From assembly GCA_030593295.1 (NCBI GenBank), contig JAUVHO010000007.1:1-48977 (forward strand): a stretch of DNA of 48,977 nucleotides, read 5' to 3'. Shown here piece by piece: positions 36,852 through 45,400 of this stretch (within the stretch, counting starts at the first letter, position 1; each line of letters starts with the position of its first letter). The DNA comes from Methanomassiliicoccales archaeon (GTDB lineage Archaea; Thermoplasmatota; Thermoplasmata; RBG-16-68-12; SOIM01). The translations under genes and the position numbers were made by a program. The notes below the pieces were generated by a model that was given only the letters and a program-made list of their open reading frames with translations, was not told where the DNA came from and searched no databases.

Positions 36852-37568
36852 TTATCTTTGAACTCTCCCTTTTCGCTTCGATCCGAGGATGGTCATATAT
36901 GCCGCGTACTTCCGCAACTTTGGCATCGTTCTGAGGGCCTTCTCGTCCAGACCGTGCATAATCCTCCCTTCAAGTCTTCCAAGGCCTTTCAAGGCTTCTG
37001 GCAATCGGAAAACGATGTGCGGATAGAGATATGAAAGCAAGAAATGATGTTCTTTCCATTGGAGATCGAACCTCCCTCCGACGCTCCTCTCCAAGAAGTC
37101 CGGATCCAGAGGCCTCTCTCCGGTCTCGTGTCTTTCTGTAGAGAAGTATCGCCTGGCCATGTTCGCAAAGCAGTTGTTCGCCAACGGTTCCTGTGCAAGG
37201 AAGAGCCCCTTGTTCTTCAGCACCCTGTCCACCTCCGCAAGACATCCATCCAAGCTCTCCGGGAAATGATGGAGTATCGCTCTGGCCGTGACCGCGTCGA
37301 TCGATGAGTCCTTGAAAGGGAGGTTGGTTGCGTCTCCCAGAACCGCCTGAACTCCTTCGACCCTGTTCTTCAGAACATTCAGATCTGTATCCAATGTGAT
37401 CACGGTTGTGTCGTCTGTTTTCAGCGGGCTGGCGAAGTCACCCGTGCCCCCGCCGAGGTCCAGCACTATCTTGGGGTTCTTCCGGGCGATGAGCTCTCTG
37501 GGAAGAAGAGAAAGCCTCTCCCAAAGCGTCTTGTTCACCACCGGATCAACGTTCCACTCAACCTTCAA
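36852..37568 (-). CDS. Class I SAM-dependent methyltransferase
   Basis: A 238-residue methyltransferase with motif I VLDLGGGTGDF (about 35-45), motif II ITLDTDLNVL, DATNLPFKDSSIDAVTARAI (post-II/III) and RVLKNKGLFLAQEPL (about 112-126). It resembles the ubiquinone/glycosyl-pathway UbiE-like group; the acceptor is unknown. It overlaps the upstream methyltransferase gene by 11 nt, so both are one operon. Position next to the STT3 fusion suggests, but does not prove, a part in modifying glycans or lipids. Confidence 0.85.
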   Translation of the reverse strand: MKVEWNVDPVVNKTLWERLSLLPRELIARKNPKIVLDLGGGTGDFASPLKTDDTTVITLDTDLNVLKNRVEGVQAVLGDATNLPFKDSSIDAVTARAILHHFPESLDGCLAEVDRVLKNKGLFLAQEPLANNCFANMARRYFSTERHETGERPLDPDFLERSVGGRFDLQWKEHHFLLSYLYPHIVFRLPEALKGLGRLEGRIMHGLDEKALRTMPKLRKYAAYMTILGSKRKGRVQR

Positions 37569-38286
37569 GTGACGACCTCTTCTTTCCGATTATCTGAAAT
37601 GCGTTGGAGAAGTTCCAGAAGTAGGATGTCAGCTTCACCATCCCGGAACCCATCTTGTAGATGAACCTGTCAGGATTCCTGGGCGCTTTGAACTCGTACT
37701 CTATCGGATACTTGGACAGCAGTTGCTTCAGGTTCCTGTAGGACAGCGGATAGATGTTGTAGACCTTTCCCTTGCCTTTTCGAATGACCCTTCTTGATGC
37801 CTTCTCTCTGGACTGGTAAGAAAGGAACAGGAGGCCGTAATGTCCTTCCATCGGCCAGTACTTGTTGTTCGTGGTCAGGTAGAATACTCCACCTTCCTTC
37901 AGTGTGGTGACGATACTTCTGAGTACGCCTTCCTGGTCTTCCACGTGTTCGAGGACATCACTGCACAGGACCACGTCATATGCTCCCTCGTCGTCAAGAT
38001 CGAAGAGGGACTTGACTTCAAATGTCGCGTTCCTCACTCCCTTCTCCTTCGCCCTCTCTTTGCATTTAGATACATATGATTCGTCGACATCGATCCCTTT
38101 GATCTCCTTGACCCTGAAAGATGCAGGTATCGAAAGACCACCGACACCACAGCCCATGTCGAGGACGGTGCATTCATTGAGAGGCTTGGTCAACTGAGGA
38201 TGGAGAAGCGACAGGATGTCATCGATGTGCTCCTCCCTGTACTGCATCCGTTCATAGCAATCCCTTTCCAGTCTGGACAAGAACAA
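37558..38286 (-). CDS. Class I SAM-dependent methyltransferase
   Basis: A 242-residue methyltransferase: motif I VLDMGCGVGGLSIPA (about 41-55), KGIDVDESYVSKC (motif II), YDVVLCSDVLEHVED (about 104-118), LKEGGVFYLTTNN. The C-terminal part (MEGHYGLLFLSYQSREKASR) recalls methyltransferases in polysaccharide and glycolipid clusters; the exact acceptor is unknown. It is the first gene of the two-gene minus-strand operon and is divergent from the Trm112-like gene 99 nt away. Trm112 proteins activate some methyltransferases, so a partnership is conceivable. Confidence 0.85.
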   Translation of the reverse strand: MFLSRLERDCYERMQYREEHIDDILSLLHPQLTKPLNECTVLDMGCGVGGLSIPASFRVKEIKGIDVDESYVSKCKERAKEKGVRNATFEVKSLFDLDDEGAYDVVLCSDVLEHVEDQEGVLRSIVTTLKEGGVFYLTTNNKYWPMEGHYGLLFLSYQSREKASRRVIRKGKGKVYNIYPLSYRNLKQLLSKYPIEYEFKAPRNPDRFIYKMGSGMVKLTSYFWNFSNAFQIIGKKRSSLEG

Positions 38287-38345
38287 GACCTCGACTTGAC
38301 CGCTATTAAGTGTTGTTATCTAAATACTGTTGTCTCTGAAGCGAA

Positions 38346-38369
38346 TTATTAATAGAACATTGAACGTTC
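38346..38369 (+). promoter_or_regulatory. Promoter and palindrome before the Trm112-like gene
   Basis: The AT-rich attattaata (38345-38354) is a TATA candidate 32-41 nt before the TTG start. A perfect 8-bp palindrome, gaacgttc (38362-38369), lies between it and the start, where a repressor could block initiation. Confidence 0.4.
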
Positions 38370-38385
38370 TTGGCTCGGTGTTCCG

Positions 38386-38565
38386 TTGAAGAGGGCATTG
38401 ATGGATATCATCTGCTGTCCGGTGTGCAAGACCGATTTGGAATTGAGCGTTGACAAGGAAGAAGGTGATGAGATACTCGAAGGGACGCTCACTTGCACGA
38501 AGTGCGGATATCCGTATAAGATAGAAGACGGGATACCAAACCTTTTACCCCCAGAGTCTAAATGA
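38386..38565 (+). CDS. Trm112-like zinc-ribbon methyltransferase activator
   Basis: A 59-residue protein, LKRALMDIICCPVCKTDLEL at the start and LTCTKCGYPYKIEDGIPNLL at the end. These are the two zinc-binding halves and the terminal IEDGIPNLLP motif of the Trm112/YcaR family, small proteins that bind and stabilise several tRNA, rRNA and protein methyltransferases. The start is TTG 38386; ATG 38401 would remove the first strand. It is divergent from two methyltransferases and its 3' end overlaps the convergent tsr3 gene by 8 nt. Confidence 0.85.
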   Translation: MKRALMDIICCPVCKTDLELSVDKEEGDEILEGTLTCTKCGYPYKIEDGIPNLLPPESK

Positions 38566-39058
38566 ACTGTTTCTGCGCCTCCACTATTTCCCTGCTGTTA
38601 TTGGCCTTGGCGTAATCTTCCAGCGGTTCTGCGTTGAGCTTCAGGAATTGCTCCCCCCATGCGAACTTGCTTAGAACGAGTCTCGCCTGGTCCTCTTCCC
38701 CCAGGATTATCAGTGCCGCTGCGAACGCTTCCACGCTGGAGAGCTTGAAGGGCTTTCCGTAGTTCACAGGGTTTGCCGCGACCAGGAAAGGCAACGCTCT
38801 CTCTGTGACTCCAGGTATCCTGGGGAATGTTGCTACCCTCCACGAGACGTCCAAGACCACGATCCCCCTCTTCTCTGCTCTTCTCTTGTCCATCCTCGAA
38901 AGGGCTCTCTCGGCTTCTGGGGTCAAAAGTATCGAACCGGATGGAATCTTCTGCGTCGTCGGAAGAAGTCTCAGCATTCGGAACCTCGCCAACTTCCTGG
39001 ACGTGCACTTCTTGGGATCGCACTCTTTCGCGTCGTAGGCGAAAAGCTTGATTGTCAC
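38558..39058 (-). CDS. tsr3: 16S rRNA aminocarboxypropyltransferase Tsr3
   Basis: A 166-residue Tsr3 homologue, which transfers the 3-amino-3-carboxypropyl group of SAM to a uridine near the decoding site of small-subunit rRNA. The family N-terminus DAKECDPKKCTSRKLARF (about 8-25) is clear, followed by SILLTPEAERALS and IVVLDVSWRVA, and the core PFLVAANPVNYGKPFKLSSV with EAFAAALIILGEED. GTG 39058 (VTIKLFAYDAKEC) gives the normal length; a longer frame to 39151 encodes an unrelated hydrophobic N-terminus. A TATA-like gatttattc lies about 23-32 nt upstream on the minus strand. Confidence 0.9.
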   Translation of the reverse strand: MTIKLFAYDAKECDPKKCTSRKLARFRMLRLLPTTQKIPSGSILLTPEAERALSRMDKRRAEKRGIVVLDVSWRVATFPRIPGVTERALPFLVAANPVNYGKPFKLSSVEAFAAALIILGEEDQARLVLSKFAWGEQFLKLNAEPLEDYAKANNSREIVEAQKQFI

Positions 39059-39092
39059 ACATACCGAAATGCAGAGGGAGAATAAATCCTTA

Positions 39093-39130
39093 GGGATTCG
39101 AAGAACAAACCAGAAGAAGTATAATATCAG
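39093..39130. promoter_or_regulatory. Shared upstream element, copy 1
   Basis: The 20-nt string gggattcgaagaacaaacca followed by a TATA-like agtataatatcag. The same 20 nt recur exactly at 42313-42332, again about 130 nt before the start of the next surface-protein gene. Copy 1 also lies 35 nt upstream of tsr3 on the other strand, so its true target is uncertain. Confidence 0.6.
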
Positions 39131-39222
39131 AATCCATGATATCCCAGTCAAGGATAGGAACTAACTTCAAATAATGGAGTTGAGATTGTCAAATAGACGG
39201 GGCAGTCAATGGAGGGTAGCCA

Positions 39223-42200
39223 TTGGATCTGATTGGTAGAGATGCGAATAGGCTGGTGAGCTTGTCAGTTGCGCTGATTATGGTTCTGCCGTTGGGAGGA
39301 TTGCCATCATTGCTTCCTGACGATGCTTCTTCAAATGACGCAAGGGCTTTTGATGTACGATTACAGACCGTTGGCCCATCCACCGAGAAGTCCGATGACT
39401 CCAATCACCCAACACAAGCCAGCATTGAAATTACGAGTGGTCCTTCTCTGAGAGCTAAGTCTCTGCCTCTCAGTGGATCAGAAACCCGGGGCGAGGAGAA
39501 TGATCCGGCGGACCTTGAGACCTCCCCAATTCCCGATCCCCTTGATTCCCCATTCCTCGTCAACGATGTCGTAGTCTATGATGATTCATATATCCAGTCG
39601 CGTCCTTCTCTTGGTAGTGACGATGCTGGAAAACTCTACGCGGCCTTCGAGCATACGGTACCAGGGAATTCGGACATTTATCTCGCCACTTCGATTAATG
39701 GGGGCACTTCGTGGACCTCAATGCCTCTTGCCAATACGTCAAAGAATGAGAGTTGCCCATCTATCGCCATTGATTACTCTCCCACCGCTGGAAGTGAAAT
39801 GAGGTACTTATTCTTCGAGTCAGATGAATTGGAATTCGCATGGTCGGACGATGGGAGTACGTGGAATAATGAGAACTTTGGGGGTGGGCAGACCTGGTGG
39901 GGGAGGATGATATGCCCTTATGTTGCTGCCAAGGGTGATTTGGTGGTCATAGTGGGCCAGTACGACGGGCAGAATATGTCTGAGGATAAGCTCTACATCT
40001 TCTACACAATGGACGGATTTCAAAATACGACCGGCTATTCGTTGGGTTTGTCAATAGTCGACTTCATATCCCAGCCAAGAGTCACAATCATCGACGACGA
40101 TGAGATTTTCATCGGAATGGACATACAGAATCGAACTGACCTAGATCCGGGTAAGTGGTGGCATGATTCCATGTTCGCCCATGCAATTCTGACGGGAGAT
40201 TCAGGAACCGACGACTGGGACTATTGGGCCTGGGGCTCTGGGTTGTCCAGCACAGTGCCCACATCTCCGACGGTCGAAGCTGCTGGTTACGAAGTGGTTC
40301 TGGCTCAGGAGGTCTTAGACCCTAATGCCGGTCCACCCGACACACCTCCATCCAATACTAGCTGGCTTTTCTGTGTTTGGACTGATGACGTGCGTCTTAT
40401 CATCAATGGAAGCGCTTGGAATGAATGCACTGACTCCGGACCATTCCTCGCCTTCGATGATTCAAACACTTCTCACCAGAAGTTTCCCAAGTTCTACCGA
40501 ATGGGAAAAGCCGTTCACGCTGTATGGCTCAATGGCACAAACGTGAATTATAGATATTCAGGGGACAGTGGGGCAAATTGGGTAGGAGATCCTGCGACAG
40601 GCGACCCCATGAAGGTCAATGAGGCTGGAACCGGTACTGCCATGGAAGCTTGGCATTCCCCAGATTTCACGTTCGCAGACGGAAAACCCAGTGTCGTTTG
40701 GCATGACGATAGAGGCAATGGAAGCATCTACTTCCAGACATTTGGGAATGTCGTTATCTACACTCTTCACACGCAGCCAAGAATGTGGGAGCTCTGGGTA
40801 AGGGAGGTCGGAGACGCATGGCACCCGCCACCGTTCTCGTATCTATGGGGGGTTGGAACCAACCATGACATTGAGTGTATTGGCACCTATGAGTCCCCAA
40901 ATGGTACAAGATATGTATTCACCAATTGGGACGATGGAAGCACTCAGAATCCGCACACCATCACTGTTGATGGCGTTGACAATGATATCGTATGCGTATT
41001 CAATGGAGAGTTATGGCTTGAGATGATTAATCCTGGCGGCGTCACAATCCCGACTTCGGGGTACCAGCCATTTGGCTCCAGTATCACAATCGAGGCCTTT
41101 TCGCCGCCTGCGCCGCCTGGTGGACGATATATTTGGCTTGGATGGACAGGAACAGGCAATGGCAGCTACACTGGCCCAATGAATCCTTGTGTAGATTGTG
41201 TGACCATGAACGAGTCGATCACTCAGATAGCCAACTGGCAGCTGCAGTGGGAAGTAACGGTCGACACTGTCCCATCCGGATTGGTTGTCGAGATTAATGG
41301 TCAGGCGTATGTAGCACCACACAACCACTGGTTCAATGATTCCCAGTCATACACGATATTCGCACCCAGTCCCCAGCCTGGTGGCCCTGGTTCACGGCAC
41401 GAGTTCTCGCACTGGAGCGATAGTGGTGCCCAGGAACACAACGTGAGTGTGACATCCTCCAACAATACGTTTATTGCCTATTTCATAGAGGTCAATCCTC
41501 TTCCAGGACCGCCCGGTGTCTCGGATTGTCAGCTGACAGGGCTCGGATTGAAAGATGTCAGTATTAACTGGTCCCTATCCCTAGATGACGGTGCCGGAGA
41601 AGATGATGTTGTGTCCTATGAGGTCCACTACGGGACAACCTACAGCTCGAACGGTTCCGGCTATCTCTTGCTGAATATTCTCTCGCCAGGTGTCACGTCC
41701 TATGTGCATGTCGGCGCAGGGCACGGAGATAGCAACTCATACTTCTACAGAATCTGTGCGGTTGACGCCATCGGTCAGAAGGCCTGTGGCCCTCAGCAAG
41801 CCTCCAAGTTCAGCAAACATCTGAACGCCGGCATGCAATTGCTGTCAATACCAGTATCATTATCTAATACCAGCATACCGAAGGTCCTGCAAACGGTGGA
41901 TTTTGAGAGGGTCATCTACTATGATGCTATGGCGGGAAAGAGACACAATTGGAGGACCTTCGACACAAGGAAACCGTACAAAGACCTGGAGCACATCAAC
42001 CATACAATGGCGGTCTGGATTAAGGTGAACAGCGACGGTCAGCTCTCGGTTGCGGGTCTGGTGCCTTTGAAGACGACGATTCATCTGGTCGTTGGTTGGA
42101 ATCTTGTGGGGTATCCTTCGTTCATAGACAGGACGGTCAGTGATGCCCTTTCAGGAGCAATATATCAGAACGTCGAGACTTTCGATCCGACGGATCCTCC

Positions 42201-42300
42201 ATGGTTCCTGAAGAGACTCAGTGATACGGACCTGATGTTTGCGGGCGAAGGTTATTGGATTCACGTTTCATCCGATTTCGATTGGGTTCTTTCGAATTGA
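39223..42300 (+). CDS. Large secreted surface protein with sialidase-like and beta repeats
   Basis: A 1025-residue exported protein. The TTG start has gagggt/ggaggg (39211-39216) at good spacing. Residues 10-38 act as a signal region (LVSLSVALIMVLPLGG). About 110-490 resembles a BNR/sialidase-type propeller (YLATSINGGTSWTSMPL; YRYSGDSGANWVG; SVVWHDDRGNG). About 500-760 are beta-repeats (WELWVREVG..., HTITVDGVDNDIV, TVDTVPSGLVVEINGQAY), then a fibronectin-III-like domain (about 765-870) and a C-terminal module (GMQLLSIPVSL, VGWNLVGYPS). No membrane anchor is visible. It is the first of two tandem paralogues; base composition is more AT-rich than in neighbouring genes. Adhesion or carbohydrate binding is likely. 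Confidence 0.8.
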   Translation: MDLIGRDANRLVSLSVALIMVLPLGGLPSLLPDDASSNDARAFDVRLQTVGPSTEKSDDSNHPTQASIEITSGPSLRAKSLPLSGSETRGEENDPADLETSPIPDPLDSPFLVNDVVVYDDSYIQSRPSLGSDDAGKLYAAFEHTVPGNSDIYLATSINGGTSWTSMPLANTSKNESCPSIAIDYSPTAGSEMRYLFFESDELEFAWSDDGSTWNNENFGGGQTWWGRMICPYVAAKGDLVVIVGQYDGQNMSEDKLYIFYTMDGFQNTTGYSLGLSIVDFISQPRVTIIDDDEIFIGMDIQNRTDLDPGKWWHDSMFAHAILTGDSGTDDWDYWAWGSGLSSTVPTSPTVEAAGYEVVLAQEVLDPNAGPPDTPPSNTSWLFCVWTDDVRLIINGSAWNECTDSGPFLAFDDSNTSHQKFPKFYRMGKAVHAVWLNGTNVNYRYSGDSGANWVGDPATGDPMKVNEAGTGTAMEAWHSPDFTFADGKPSVVWHDDRGNGSIYFQTFGNVVIYTLHTQPRMWELWVREVGDAWHPPPFSYLWGVGTNHDIECIGTYESPNGTRYVFTNWDDGSTQNPHTITVDGVDNDIVCVFNGELWLEMINPGGVTIPTSGYQPFGSSITIEAFSPPAPPGGRYIWLGWTGTGNGSYTGPMNPCVDCVTMNESITQIANWQLQWEVTVDTVPSGLVVEINGQAYVAPHNHWFNDSQSYTIFAPSPQPGGPGSRHEFSHWSDSGAQEHNVSVTSSNNTFIAYFIEVNPLPGPPGVSDCQLTGLGLKDVSINWSLSLDDGAGEDDVVSYEVHYGTTYSSNGSGYLLLNILSPGVTSYVHVGAGHGDSNSYFYRICAVDAIGQKACGPQQASKFSKHLNAGMQLLSIPVSLSNTSIPKVLQTVDFERVIYYDAMAGKRHNWRTFDTRKPYKDLEHINHTMAVWIKVNSDGQLSVAGLVPLKTTIHLVVGWNLVGYPSFIDRTVSDALSGAIYQNVETFDPTDPPWFLKRLSDTDLMFAGEGYWIHVSSDFDWVLSN

Positions 42301-42312
42301 TTCTCGATTACG

Positions 42313-42345
42313 GGGATTCGAAGAACAAACCAAAAAGGGTATATC
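42313..42345 (+). promoter_or_regulatory. Shared upstream element, copy 2
   Basis: An exact recurrence of the 20-nt string gggattcgaagaacaaacca, then aaaagggtatatcat, 12 nt after the stop of the first surface gene and 128 nt before the ATG of the second. Either it is a conserved upstream activator site or it marks the start of a duplicated unit of about 3.2 kb. Confidence 0.65.
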
Positions 42346-42372
42346 ATCCAGAGTTCTTGAGAAAGTCAGTAC

Positions 42373-42400
42373 TTCGGTGAGAACCGAATGTATAAATATG
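42373..42400 (+). promoter_or_regulatory. Inverted repeat and TATA box of the second surface gene
   Basis: A perfect 6-bp inverted repeat (ttcggt, 4-nt spacer, accgaa; 42373-42388) directly precedes tataaata (42391-42398), about 45 nt before the ATG. This is where an archaeal activator or repressor next to the BRE/TATA would bind. The first paralogue lacks it. Confidence 0.5.
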
Positions 42401-42440
42401 GGGTAAAATATGCCAAGAACATCTCATAAAAGGTGTTTCT

Positions 42441-45400
42441 ATGATGAGTGAGAATAGTAAGAGGGTAAATGATGTGGGTAGGGGACATGGAAGGTTCGGA
42501 AGAATATTTGCTTTGGCGATCCTTGCGTTGCTCATGGCAGTGTCTCCTTCCATTGCATTCACGGCTACAGCATATAGTGACGCGAACGTCAAGATGGATT
42601 TGCCCGAGGAGTGGGCGACCTTCTACACACCGTCAGAATCCGTCTTAGGTGAAGCTCTCGAAGCTCTTGGACCTATGTCCGGACAGAGGGCCAACCGAGC
42701 AGGGTTGCCGATAGAAGCCGTTCCTATTGAGGGACTGGAAGACATGCTGCAGCCAGACTTTGCGAAAGATGTGTTCAAGGAAAAAGTCGGCACCCCCTCA
42801 CCAACAGGTGAGCCGGGACCTGAGCCGACGGATACGCCTTTCCTTGCCAATGATGTTTTGGTCTTCAATGACCCAAACAGTCAGATGAATACCAGTATGG
42901 CCCACTTCGATAACGGGGACTTGTTGGTGTCCTACGACACTGTCGGTCCAAGTGGCGACAGGGACGTCTATGTCTCGAAGTCCACCGACGGTGGCAGTAC
43001 TTGGAATCAGTACCCCATCGAGGCCGACCCCGGCGAGGAAGAAGCCTGCGCATCAATCGCAGGTGACTACAGCCCGTTCTTTGACACAGAGGTCTTTTAT
43101 GCCTGGTACAGCAATCCCACCCTGCAATTCTCATGGTCATTGGATGGCGTGACTTGGTCACCTGTGGACTTTGGGTATACCTTCTGGGAAACCGTGAGCT
43201 GTCCTTACGTGGTGGTCGATGGTGATTTCATTTTTGTTGCTGCTCAGAAGTTCGATGACGTGAGCCTCTTTGTTGATACATGGTATGTCATATACTCGAT
43301 AGATGCCTTCCAGACGACAATGGCTGGATACTACTGGAGAATGAGCGAATTCGGTGACGTGTTGGCATACAGACCACGGCCGGCCATAACCGGAACCAAT
43401 GAAGTTATGGTTGCATTTGATTTCTACGCTGTATGGGATCCCGATCCAGCGAATTGGTGGCACGATACGTTGACGGCCTACTCTGGCGAACTCACATGTG
43501 ACCTTGCTCATGATCTTGATCCAACTATATCGTGGTTGTACTGGCTCTGGGGGTCCTTCAATCTCAATCAGGTCTATACGAGCCCCTCAATCGCATCTGA
43601 CGGTGCAGGAGCTGTCGTATTCATTCACGAATGGCTGGACCCGGCGGCTCCCCCTCCGTTGTCGACCAGCAGTTTATTCTGCGCTTATACGCTCGATGTT
43701 ACTGTCGCTACACCCGCTTGGAGCCCTTGCAGCGGCGATTGGGCCGTCCCCATTGCATATGATCCTGGGGACACAAAGGACCAGAAGTACCCCCATTTCC
43801 ACTGGGAAGGCGGCGCTGCGACTCATCTTGCTTGGGTGAACGGGACGGATATCAATTACATGTATTCGCCTGACGGAGGAGCCAGCTGGACCATGGATCC
43901 AGTTACGGGAGACCCGATGAAAGTGAACGAGGTAGGTGTGGGTACGCATTTGAACGAATGGCACTCCCCAGATGTTGATTTTGCCAACGGTAAGCCCGGT
44001 GTCGCTTGGCATGACACGAGGGGAGGAGACGATATCTACTTCCAGACTTTTGGAAACGCTGTAATCTTCACCATTGACACCCAGCCGAGTGTTTGGGAGC
44101 TTTGGGTCAGAGCAGACGGCGGTGCACAACGTGGTCCACCAGCATCCTATATGTGGATACCCGGGTCCAATCATGATGTCGAGGCCAATCCATTCTTCGA
44201 GATTCCAAACGACACAAGGTATACCTTCAACCAATGGGATGATGATAGCCCACTGAATCCGCACACAATCAACGTTGACGGTGTCGACAATGACATCGTT
44301 GCGATTTACGATGTGGAATACTACCTGACTATGACGAATCCGGGCGGTCTAACGACTCCGACCACGGGTTATCAGCCGGCTGGATCGCTTGTCACTATTG
44401 AGGCATTCCCACCAGCATCACCGCCGGGCGGCCAATATGGATGGATCGGATGGACCGGAATCGGTCCGGGAAGCTACACAGGCCCCGATAATCCCTGTGT
44501 TAGCTGCGTATTAATGAACGGATCGGCACAGCAAATCGCTAGTTGGCAGCTGCAATGGAATGTAACGATAGACACCGTTCCGACTGGACTGGTAATCGAG
44601 GTTGGTGGGGCACCCTACGTCGCACCCTACTTGACCCAGTTCAACGATTCAGAGATGTACGCCATCAACGCACCATCTCCTCAGTTTGCTGGACCAACGT
44701 TGAGGTATTCGTTCAGCAGCTGGAGCGACACATTACCACAGTCGCACAATGTTTTCGTGACGGGTCCGGAGACTTTCACCGCCTATTTCACACCGGAGCA
44801 TTGGTTGACCGTTGACACCAATCCCACAGGACTGCAGGTCACGGTCAATGGTATGGACTACCCGACCCCATATTCGTTTTGGTGCCCAGAATCGTCCAAT
44901 CCCTGGCTCAATGTTGTATCGCCTCAATCCCTGGGTCCACTCGGAGAGAGATGGGAATGGTATGAATGGAGCACAGGCGGAGGTCAGGCACATGTTTACA
45001 ACTGCCTCAGTTCAACGACAGTTTATGCCAACTTCACCCTGCAATACTCGGTGAACATCACAACCACTCCTCAAGATTTCAGCGTTATCGTTGATGGGCA
45101 GACAACCGCCACACCGGCACAGTTCTGGTGGAACGAAACCACGGGGCACACCATTGAAGCCCTTGCATCCATACCGGTCATGGCCAACAACCGATACAAC
45201 TGGACCGGTTGGTCCGATTTCGGTGCAAGGGTACACCAAGTCACTCCCAGTGCCGACCTGAGCTTAGTGGCCAGCTACGACTTCCAGCATAAGATAACGC
45301 TGCAGTCGAACGCTCCGAGTACCATAATCGAGCTTGACGGCTCACCGATAACTCTGCCATACGTCTACTGGTGCAATGATGGGACTCCTCACAGCCTCTA

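Noticed and set aside
39059-39151. Hydrophobic N-terminal extension of Tsr3 that would make a membrane-attached enzyme
   Set aside because: The family starts at the GTG at 39058, and the extension covers the promoter and the duplicated 20-nt element.
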